Part shown: positions 57,331 through 64,000 of the stretch, piece by piece
Layout: every line of letters starts with the position of its first letter
How positions within the stretch are numbered: the first letter of the stretch is position 1
From: Hyphomicrobiaceae bacterium
GTDB taxonomy: Bacteria > Pseudomonadota > Alphaproteobacteria > Rhizobiales > Aestuariivirgaceae
DNA: 64,000 nt
Reading direction: 5' to 3'
Assembly: GCA_900298995.1 (NCBI GenBank)
Contig: OMIC01000040.1
Span: 1-64,000 of the forward strand
Position numbers and translations under genes: made by a program
Notes under the pieces: generated by a model
Databases searched by the model: none
What the model was told of the DNA's origin: nothing
The model's input: only the letters and a program-made list of their open reading frames with translations

Positions 57331-58767
57331 TCACCCGGCCAGCGCCTTCGCGATGGCGGCCACCATCTCGCTCTCCGGAACCGAGAATTGCGCCAGCCGT
57401 TGCGCAGCATATTCGGCATGGGTGGCAATGTTGCCCGCCAGTTCGGCGCCGAGTCGCAGATCCTTGATCTGTACCTCGCCCCTGGCCTTTTCGTCCCCGC
57501 CCTGGATCACCACCAGCGGCGCGCCCCGCTTGTCGGCGTATTTCATCTGCGCCTTCATGCCGGCGGTGCCCGCATACATCTCGGCCCGGATGCCACCAGC
57601 CCGCAATGCCTGCACCATGCGCCAGTAGTCACCCTGCCGGTCCTTGTCCATGACCAGCACGACAACCGGGGCAAGCGTGGAGGATTCTTCCGCCTTGCCC
57701 ACCAGTTTCAGTGCCGCATAGAGTCGCGACACCCCGATCGAGAAGCCCGTCGCCGGGACCTGCTGGCCGGTGAAACGCGCAACGAGGTCGTCATAGCGCC
57801 CGCCGCCGCCCACGGAGCCAAAGCGGACGGTGCGCCCCTCCTCGTCCTTTGTCTCCATGAGGAGTTCACATTCGAAGACGGGGCCGGTATAATATTCGAG
57901 GCCGCGAACCACGGAGGAGTCATATCTGATGCGATCTTCCCCGTAGCCCGCCGCCTGAAACAGGGCCTGCATCGCTTCCAGATCACGCAGACCTTCTTCG
58001 CCATTGCGGCTGCCGCTCACAAAACGCGACTCGAGTGTTGGTGCCGTGGCGAAGGCAAGGCTCGCCTCGATCTGCTTGCCGGAGAGGCCCGCACCCTTGG
58101 TAAAATCGCCCGACTCATCCTTGCGGCCTTCGCCAAGCAACAGGGAGACCCCCTCCGGGCCAAGACGGTCAAGCTTGTCCAGCGCCCGAAGCCAGATGAG
58201 TTTGACATCCTCGCCGATGCCATATGTTTCGGTGAAGCCGTCGAGAAGCTTCCGGCTATTGAACTTCATCACATACTGTCCGCGCGGAATCCCCAGCGCT
58301 TCCATGGTGTCGGCTGCCATCATGCACACCTCGGCATCGGCCACCGGCGAGGCGGAGCCCACCGTATCGGCGTCGAACTGCATGAACTGACGGAAGCGTC
58401 CAGGCCCCGGCTTCTCGTTCCTGAACACCCAGCCCTGCCGGTAGCTGCGGTAGGGTGTGGGGAGCTTCTGCTGGTTCTCGGCCACGAAGCGCGCCAGCGG
58501 CGCCGTCAGGTCATAGCGCAGCGACAGCCATTGATCATCGTCGTCCTGAAAAGAGAAGACACCCGCGTTGGGCCGGTCCTGATCGGGCAGGAACTTGCCC
58601 AGCGCATCAGTGTATTCGACGAAAGGCTGCTCCACCGGCTCGAATCCATAGGCCTCATAGACCTCCTGGATCCTCGCCAGCATGCGCCGCGTGCCCCGGA
58701 TCTCGTCCGGGCCGATATCGCGGAAACCCTTGGCGACACGCGCCTTCGGGCGATGATCCTTGCTCAT
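57331..58767 (-). CDS. hisS: Histidyl-tRNA synthetase
   Basis: 478 aa. Class II core: [17 protein letters not shown], motif 2 [30 protein letters not shown], the histidine motif [15 protein letters not shown] and [30 protein letters not shown]. The C-terminal anticodon-binding domain contains [15 protein letters not shown]. It charges tRNA-His. It is directly upstream of hisZ (6 bp). Confidence 0.98.
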   Translation of the reverse strand: MSKDHRPKARVAKGFRDIGPDEIRGTRRMLARIQEVYEAYGFEPVEQPFVEYTDALGKFLPDQDRPNAGVFSFQDDDDQWLSLRYDLTAPLARFVAENQQKLPTPYRSYRQGWVFRNEKPGPGRFRQFMQFDADTVGSASPVADAEVCMMAADTMEALGIPRGQYVMKFNSRKLLDGFTETYGIGEDVKLIWLRALDKLDRLGPEGVSLLLGEGRKDESGDFTKGAGLSGKQIEASLAFATAPTLESRFVSGSRNGEEGLRDLEAMQALFQAAGYGEDRIRYDSSVVRGLEYYTGPVFECELLMETKDEEGRTVRFGSVGGGGRYDDLVARFTGQQVPATGFSIGVSRLYAALKLVGKAEESSTLAPVVVLVMDKDRQGDYWRMVQALRAGGIRAEMYAGTAGMKAQMKYADKRGAPLVVIQGGDEKARGEVQIKDLRLGAELAGNIATHAEYAAQRLAQFSVPESEMVAAIAKALAG

Positions 58768-58837
58768 GTCAGGACAACTCGCTGTATTGGCGGGCTATCT
58801 AGAGGAACGAGGCGGGCGGGGCAACCACGGGCGCCCG

Positions 58838-59683
58838 TCACTTGTCGCGCACCACCTTCTGCGACTGCTCGCCGAGCCCGTCGATGCCCAGCCGCATGGT
58901 GTCACCGGGCTTCAGGAAGCGCTGCGGCTTCATGCCCATGCCGACGCCCGGCGGCGTGCCGGTGGTGATGATGTCGCCCGGCATCAGTGTGAAGAATTCC
59001 GAGAGATAGGCCACGATGTGGGCGACCCCGAACACCATGGTGGCGGTCGAGCCATTCTGCACGCGCTTGCCGTTGAGCTCGAGCCACATGGTGAGCTTCT
59101 GCGGGTCCTTCACCTCATCGGCCGTCACCAGCCACGGGCCCACCGGGCCGAAGGTGTCATAGGACTTGCCCTTGGTCCACTGGCCGGAGCGCTCCGCCTG
59201 GAATTCGCGTTCGGAGAGATCGTTGATCGTGCAGTAGCCGGCCACATGCTTCAGCGCGTCGGCCTTCCTGATGTTCTTGGCCTTCGTACCGATGATCACG
59301 CCGAGCTCCACTTCCCAGTCCGACTTCTTGGACTTCGGCGGAATGGTGACGTCGTCGTTGGGACCGGAAAGGCAGCTCACCTGCTTGGTGAACACCACCG
59401 GCTCCTTCGGAACCTGAAGACCCGACTCGGCGGCATGGTCGGAATAGTTGAGGCCGATGGCGATGAACTTCTGCGGATTGGCGATGCAGGCGCCGATCCG
59501 CGGCTTGCCGCGCACAAGCGGCAGCGACTCCGGCTTGATCTTGCGCAGCCGCGCCAGTCCCGCAGGAGAAATCGCTGCACCGGTGATGTCGGGCACGATC
59601 GCCGACAGATCGCGGATGCGGCCTTCCTTGTCGAGGAGGCCTGGCTTTTCCTTGCCCTTGGGCCCGTAACGCAAAAGTTTCAT
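58838..59683 (-). CDS. Fumarylacetoacetate-hydrolase-family protein
   Basis: 281 aa. FAH fold with KFIAIGLNYSDHAAESG, VVFTKQVSCLSGPNDDV, metal ligand EVELGVIIG and the C-terminal SEFFTLMPGDIITTGTPPGVGMG. This family contains acylpyruvate hydrolases and decarboxylases for aromatic or sugar-acid breakdown. The substrate is not clear. It lies downstream of lutC in the same direction. Confidence 0.93.
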   Translation of the reverse strand: MKLLRYGPKGKEKPGLLDKEGRIRDLSAIVPDITGAAISPAGLARLRKIKPESLPLVRGKPRIGACIANPQKFIAIGLNYSDHAAESGLQVPKEPVVFTKQVSCLSGPNDDVTIPPKSKKSDWEVELGVIIGTKAKNIRKADALKHVAGYCTINDLSEREFQAERSGQWTKGKSYDTFGPVGPWLVTADEVKDPQKLTMWLELNGKRVQNGSTATMVFGVAHIVAYLSEFFTLMPGDIITTGTPPGVGMGMKPQRFLKPGDTMRLGIDGLGEQSQKVVRDK

Positions 59684-59755
59684 GGATGTTTCTCCCTGGC
59701 TGGCCGCGGCGTGATCGCGGCGGTGGTGTCTGTCACGGCGTTGGAATGTCTGTCA

Positions 59756-60430
59756 TCAGCTTCCGCGGACAATGATGACATGCATGTTCTTGGGTCCATG
59801 CGCGGGGCGCACGATTGTCTGCTCGATATCCGCCGTGCGCGACGGCCCGGAGATCATGTTGACGGTACGCGGCATGTTGCCCTCGCCCATGGCCGCGCGC
59901 AGCTTGGTCCAGACTTCTTCATAGCTGCCGAACAGCTGCGAAGCCTCGAGCAGCACGATATGCGCTTCGGGCAGGAAGTTGAGCGTCGTCGGGTTCTCTG
60001 GCCCCGAGATCTGGATGATCGTTCCGGATTCGGCCACGCCCGCGAAGGCACGGGTGACGGAGGCGCGGTCCGACTCCTCGGCGCGGCCTTCGGCCACCTC
60101 GATCGCCCCGCCACGATGCCAGGGCAGCCTGGCGAGCAGCGGGTCGACGCCACGGCGCACATGCGCCGGAAGATTGCCCCGCCGCAGATAGGCTGCGACG
60201 GCATGTGGCACGTCATTGACGTCATCGAGCGTTTCAACCGTGCCGCCCACCGCCTCCATCATGGCGGTGAAGACGCCGATCCTGTGCGCCTCATCGCCGG
60301 CACCACGTGCCGGAACAAGATTGCGGGCGTGGCGGGCGAGCCGCTCGTCGACTGCGGCCGCGCGCTGTGCAGCCGTCCCCGCAGGCAGCCTGGCGCGGAT
60401 GCGCGTGAACATGGTCTCGCGCGCACTCAC
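59756..60430 (-). CDS. lutC: Lactate utilization protein C (LUD domain)
   Basis: 224 aa, LUD-domain protein (LutC/YkgG): GNLPAHVRRGVDPLLARLPWHR, then GVAESGTIIQISGPENPTTLNFLPEAHIVLLE and a C-terminal SGPSRTADIEQTIVRPAHGPKNMHVI with the typical GP-H-GP ending. Its ATG overlaps the lutB stop. With LutA and LutB it forms an iron-sulfur complex that oxidises L-lactate to pyruvate. Confidence 0.95.
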   Translation of the reverse strand: MSARETMFTRIRARLPAGTAAQRAAAVDERLARHARNLVPARGAGDEAHRIGVFTAMMEAVGGTVETLDDVNDVPHAVAAYLRRGNLPAHVRRGVDPLLARLPWHRGGAIEVAEGRAEESDRASVTRAFAGVAESGTIIQISGPENPTTLNFLPEAHIVLLEASQLFGSYEEVWTKLRAAMGEGNMPRTVNMISGPSRTADIEQTIVRPAHGPKNMHVIIVRGS

Positions 60431-61845
60431 CGGCGGCGCTCCTTCCAGAGCTGGTGGAAGGTCTTGCCTTGCGGCGCGGGCAGGTCACGGTTCTGCGTCC
60501 AGCCCGAAGCGAAGGGCACGCTGGCGAGCCTTCCCGCGCCATGGCCCTGATTTGCCAGGATCCGCGCCGCGAGCGCCGTCGCCCGGCGATAAAGCGCCGG
60601 CCGCCGCGCAACCCATGCCCAGAGCCCAAGGCCCCAGCGCATGGCTGCGGGTTGCAGGTGACGCTCGAATTCCTTCTCGCGCCAGTGCCGGAGCATGCGG
60701 GGAATGGGAATCCGCATCGGGCAGACCTCCTCGCAGCGTCCGCAGAAGGTGGAGGCATTGGGCAGATGCGGGGCGTTTTCGATGCCGATGAGTGCCGGCG
60801 TCACCACCGCGCCGATCGGACCGGGATAGACCCAGCCATAGGCATGGCCGCCGATTGCATTGTACACCGGGCAATGGTTGAGGCAGGCCCCGCAGCGGAT
60901 GCAGCGCAGCATGTCCTGAAACTCGGTGCCGAGCACATTCACGCGGCCATTGTCCAGGATGACGACGTGATACTCGTCCGGACCATCGAGATCACCGGCG
61001 CGGCGCGGGCCCGTCGACAGCGTGGTATAGTTCGAGAAATCCTGCCCGGTGGCGGAACGCGCCAGGACACGCAGAATTGTCGAGGCATCCTCCAGCGTCG
61101 GCACGATCTTCTCGATCGAGGCCAGCACGATGTGAACACGCGGCAGGTTCTGGGTGAGATCGCCATTGCCTTCGTTGGTGACGATGATCGACGTGCCGGT
61201 CTCGGCGATCAGGAAATTGGCCCCTGTGACGCCCACATCCGCCGCCAGATATTTCTGGCGCAGGACGGCGCGCGCCTCCTCGACCAGCGACGGGATCTCG
61301 GTCAGGTCGCGGTTGGGATCGAGATGGGTGTGGGCCTTGCGAAAATCGGCTTCGACCTGATCACGCGTCAGATGCACGGCGGGCGCGATGATGTGCGAGG
61401 GCCGTTCATTGCGCAGCTGGATGATGTATTCGCCAAGATCGGTCTCGACTGGCGTGACGCCGTTTTCAGCAAGATGCTGGTTCAGGTCGATCTCTTCCGA
61501 GATCATCGACTTGCCCTTGGTGACGAGCCTGGCTTTCACCTTGCGGCAGATGCCCAAGATGGCGGCACGCGCTTGATCAGGCGTTTCCGCCCAGTGCACC
61601 TGGCCGCCGCTCGCCCTGACCCTGGCTTCGTAGCGCTCGAGATAGACGTCGAGATTGGCCAGCACATGGTCCTTGATGTCACGCGCCTGGTCGCGCAGCT
61701 GGTCGAACTCGGGCAGCGCCTCGCGGGCCTTGGCGCGCTTCTGGATGAAGCGCGGACCGGTTTCGGTCATGGCATATTGCAGCTTGCCGTCCGCCAGCGC
61801 TCTGGAAACATTGTCGGGAAATGCAGCACCTGACATGTCCATCAC
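60427..61845 (-). CDS. lutB: Lactate utilization protein B (LUD domain, 4Fe-4S)
   Basis: 472 aa. The N-terminal LUD domain (LITRDQ-like VHLTRDQVEADFRKAH; GANFLIAETGTSIIVTNEGN) is followed by two ferredoxin-type clusters: CIRCGACLNHCPVYNAIGG and CGRCEEVCPMRIPIPRML. It is the electron-carrying subunit of the Lut complex. It overlaps lutA and lutC on both sides, indicating translational coupling. Confidence 0.96.
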   Translation of the reverse strand: MMDMSGAAFPDNVSRALADGKLQYAMTETGPRFIQKRAKAREALPEFDQLRDQARDIKDHVLANLDVYLERYEARVRASGGQVHWAETPDQARAAILGICRKVKARLVTKGKSMISEEIDLNQHLAENGVTPVETDLGEYIIQLRNERPSHIIAPAVHLTRDQVEADFRKAHTHLDPNRDLTEIPSLVEEARAVLRQKYLAADVGVTGANFLIAETGTSIIVTNEGNGDLTQNLPRVHIVLASIEKIVPTLEDASTILRVLARSATGQDFSNYTTLSTGPRRAGDLDGPDEYHVVILDNGRVNVLGTEFQDMLRCIRCGACLNHCPVYNAIGGHAYGWVYPGPIGAVVTPALIGIENAPHLPNASTFCGRCEEVCPMRIPIPRMLRHWREKEFERHLQPAAMRWGLGLWAWVARRPALYRRATALAARILANQGHGAGRLASVPFASGWTQNRDLPAPQGKTFHQLWKERRR

Positions 61846-62606
61846 TCGGCCTCCGCGATGGGCGGCGTCAGATAGTCACCCGCCAGCACCTCCGCCACAT
61901 GGCGCGCCTTGACGAACGACCCCTGACGCTTGAGCTTGCCCGCCATGTTCATGAGGCAGCCGAGATCGCCCGCGATCAGCGTGTCAGCACCGGTGGCCTG
62001 GACATGCTTCAGCTTCTTCTCCAGCATCTTGTCGGAGATGCCGGGATACTTGACGCAGAAGGTGCCGCCAAAGCCGCAGCACACTTCGGAATCCGTCATT
62101 TCGCGAAGCGACAGGCCCGCAACCGAGGCAAGCAGTTGCCGCGGCTCATCGCGCACGCCAAGCTCGCGCAGGCCAGAACAGGAATCGTGATAGGTCGCGC
62201 GCGCTGGAAACTGCGCCTCCACCTTGCCCACCCCCATGACGCGGGTCAGGAACGAAACCAGTTCATGGGTACGGGCGGCCAGCTCCTGCGCCGCCGCCTG
62301 CTCCGCCGTGCCGGTCTCGAACAGTTCGGGATAATGCTTGATGATCATCCCGCCGCAGGAACCCGACGGTGCCACCACATAGTCGTAGCCCTTGAAAGCG
62401 GCAATCACCTGGCGGGCCAGCGCCCGGGCATCCGCCTTGTCGCCTGAATTATAGGCAGGCTGTCCGCAACAGGTCTGGGCCTCCGGCACCTCTACCCGGC
62501 AGCCGGCATCCTCGAGGAGCTTGACGGCCGCAAACCCGACGGAAGGCCGGAACAGATCAACCAGGCAGGTCACGAACAGCGCAACTCGTGGAGCGTCAGG
62601 CGGCAT
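61842..62606 (-). CDS. lutA: Lactate utilization protein A (CCG-domain Fe-S oxidoreductase)
   Basis: 254 aa, from ATG 62,606 (MPPDAPRVALFVTCLVD); the longer frame into the divergent gene is not real. Two CCG domains coordinate Fe-S clusters: PEAQTCCGQPAYNSGD with PSGSCGGMI, and YHDSCSGLRELG with DSEVCCGFGGTFCVKYP. LutA is the third subunit of the lactate-oxidising complex. The gene heads lutA-lutB-lutC and is divergent from a GlcD-type oxidase gene. Confidence 0.95.
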   Translation of the reverse strand: MPPDAPRVALFVTCLVDLFRPSVGFAAVKLLEDAGCRVEVPEAQTCCGQPAYNSGDKADARALARQVIAAFKGYDYVVAPSGSCGGMIIKHYPELFETGTAEQAAAQELAARTHELVSFLTRVMGVGKVEAQFPARATYHDSCSGLRELGVRDEPRQLLASVAGLSLREMTDSEVCCGFGGTFCVKYPGISDKMLEKKLKHVQATGADTLIAGDLGCLMNMAGKLKRQGSFVKARHVAEVLAGDYLTPPIAEAE

Positions 62607-62649
62607 GGGTCCTCGGGGTCTTTGACAGACAAGGCTTTTGCCAGCCTCG

Positions 62650-62661
62650 GCGGGCGCCCGC
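62650..62661. promoter_or_regulatory. Perfect 12-bp palindrome in the lutA/glcD-like divergent region
   Basis: GCGGGCGCCCGC is a perfect 12-bp palindrome in the 147-bp gap between the two divergent genes. It could be an operator of a lactate regulator, but GC-rich palindromes arise easily in this genome. Confidence 0.25.
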
Positions 62662-62753
62662 AAGGCATCTCGCAGCATCGGGGGCAGTTGCAATCCCGCG
62701 CCGGGGTGGCTTAATGCAGACCCACAGACCGCCAGAACGGACCACCGCGCGCC

Positions 62754-64000
62754 ATGCTCACCATGCCGATACCCGATTCCGGGACCATTGAACGCCGCGC
62801 GGCAATTGCGGCTGATCTCCGGCGCATAGTCCCCGGCGAGGGGGTGATCGAGGTTCCCTCCGAGATGCGGGCCTATGAAACCGACGGCCTCACCGCCTAC
62901 CGCCAGTTGCCCCTTGTCGTCGTGTTGCCGGAAACCACGGCTCAGGTGTCGGCGATCCTGAAATATGCCCACGACAACGCCATCAAGGTGGTGCCGCGGG
63001 GTGCGGGTACCTCGCTGTCGGGCGGCGCCCTGCCGCTGGCCGATGGCATCCTGCTCGGCATGGCCAAGTTCAACCGCGTTCTGGACATTGATTATGAGAA
63101 CCGCTGCGCGGTGGTGCAGCCGGGAGTGACCAATCTCGCCATCACCCGGGCGGTGGAGCACAGGGGGTTCTATTACGCGCCCGACCCCTCCTCTCAGATC
63201 GCCTGCACCATCGGCGGCAATGTGGCCGAGAATTCGGGCGGCGTGCACTGTTTGAAATATGGCCTCACGGCGAACAATGTGCTGGGCATCGAAATGGTGC
63301 TGATCACCGGCGAGGTGATCAGGCTCGGCGGCAGGCATCTCGATGGCGCGGGCTATGACCTGCTGGGGTTGATGACGGGTTCGGAAGGTCTGCTGGGCGT
63401 CGTGACCGAAGTGACAGTCCGCATCCTTCAGAAGCCCGAGACGGCGCGCGCCGTGCTGGTGGGTTTTCCCTCGAGTGAGGATGCGGGCAAGTGCGTGGCC
63501 GACATCATCTCGGCGGGGATCATACCCGGCGGCATGGAGATGATGGACCGGCCGGCGATCCGCGCGGCCGAAGACTTCGTGAATGCCGGCTACCCGCTGG
63601 ATGTCGAAGCCTTGCTGATCGTGGAACTGGACGGACCGCAGGTTGAGGTCGACCACCTGATCAACCGTGTTTCAGAAATTGCCACCGGCAACCGCTCCAT
63701 GACGCTAAGGGTCTCGGCCTCGGAGGAAGAACGGCTGCTGTTCTGGGCCGGGCGCAAGGCTGCCTTTCCGGCGGTGGGACGCATTTCGCCGGACTACCTG
63801 TGCATGGACGGCACCATTCCACGCAAGCGCCTGCCTGACGTGCTCAAGGGCATGGCGGAGCTCTCCGCGCACCACCGCCTGCGTGTTGCCAATGTCTTCC
63901 ACGCAGGCGATGGCAACCTGCACCCGCTCATCCTCTATGATGCCAATGACCCGGATGAACTCGAACGCGCCGAGAATTTCGGGGCCGACATCCTGCGGCT
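62754..64000 (+). CDS. FAD-linked oxidase, glycolate oxidase GlcD / D-lactate dehydrogenase type (cut by right edge)
   Basis: An open frame from ATG 62,754 (or 62,763) runs off the right edge, with 415 codons visible. The VAO-type FAD-binding domain is clear: KVVPRGAGTSLSGGALPLADG, CAVVQPGVTNLAITRAV, PDPSSQIACTIGGNVAENSGG, GAGYDLLGLMTGSEGLLGVVTEVTVRIL. The C-terminal part has VFHAGDGNLHPLILYD. GlcD oxidises glycolate; close relatives oxidise D-lactate. The lutABC neighbours favour a 2-hydroxy acid such as lactate or glycolate. glcE/glcF-like partners may follow outside the window. Confidence 0.93.
   Translation, partial: MLTMPIPDSGTIERRAAIAADLRRIVPGEGVIEVPSEMRAYETDGLTAYRQLPLVVVLPETTAQVSAILKYAHDNAIKVVPRGAGTSLSGGALPLADGILLGMAKFNRVLDIDYENRCAVVQPGVTNLAITRAVEHRGFYYAPDPSSQIACTIGGNVAENSGGVHCLKYGLTANNVLGIEMVLITGEVIRLGGRHLDGAGYDLLGLMTGSEGLLGVVTEVTVRILQKPETARAVLVGFPSSEDAGKCVADIISAGIIPGGMEMMDRPAIRAAEDFVNAGYPLDVEALLIVELDGPQVEVDHLINRVSEIATGNRSMTLRVSASEEERLLFWAGRKAAFPAVGRISPDYLCMDGTIPRKRLPDVLKGMAELSAHHRLRVANVFHAGDGNLHPLILYDANDPDELERAENFGADILR

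Noticed and set aside
62607-63656. N-terminal extension of lutA
   Set aside because: It is antisense to the GlcD-type oxidase gene, which has full family motifs.

Overview
The window looks like a GC-rich alphaproteobacterial chromosome, most likely of the Hyphomicrobiales. The evidence is the housekeeping gene order: gyrB-recF-dnaN-dnaA followed by rpsT, Hsp20 next to a DUF1150 gene, ptsN-hpf-rpoN-lptB-lptA-lptC-rnd, an NDUFA9-like gene with uppP, GST and queG, and the hisS-hisZ-hisG trio. No species is assigned.

Region 1 (1 to about 5,450) is accessory. At the left edge is the end of an integrated element: a tyrosine integrase, an unrecognised gene coupled to its stop codon, four phased GGTAAGC repeats upstream of the integrase, and a 50-bp 3' fragment of tRNA-Arg(ACG) as the attachment site. 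On the other side of the att site is the decayed C-terminus of a large serine recombinase whose frame ends inside the tRNA fragment. Then come two exported proteins in tandem: a Tat-signal protein with a zinc deaminase core, and a Sec-signal protein that resembles phage-type nucleotidyltransferases but lacks one catalytic Asp. A DUF1254/DUF1214 remnant follows.

Region 2 (5,456-14,770) carries a GNAT acetyltransferase and a divergent carbohydrate-type locus. A DeoR regulator, a BtpA/SgcQ-family protein and a HAD phosphatase are on the minus strand. An SDR and a complete CUT1-type ABC importer, in the unusual order permease-SBP-permease-ATPase, are on the plus strand. An ACR3 arsenite exporter ends the region.

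Region 3 (14,757-25,284) is rich in envelope and exported proteins: a secreted HAD hydrolase, DUF2950, DUF3300, a UMF1-type MFS transporter, an octaheme c-type cytochrome with HEAT and TPR repeats, a Cys-type arylsulfatase, a Crp/Fnr regulator and a beta-barrel protein. Region 4 (25,410-30,645) is catabolic: a mannitol-dehydrogenase-family enzyme, a sorbitol-dehydrogenase-like SDR, a dimethylformamidase-beta-like protein and a class C serine hydrolase. It begins 12 bp after gyrB in the same direction.

Region 5 (30,658 to about 58,800) is core genome: DNA replication, S20, heat shock, PTS-Ntr, ribosome hibernation, sigma-54, LPS transport, RNase D, tRNA-Leu(CAG), UppP, queuosine synthesis, a MacAB-like export system, a lytic transglycosylase and histidine genes. 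Region 6 (58,838-64,000) contains an FAH-family hydrolase, lutA-lutB-lutC, and a divergent GlcD-type FAD oxidase cut by the right edge.
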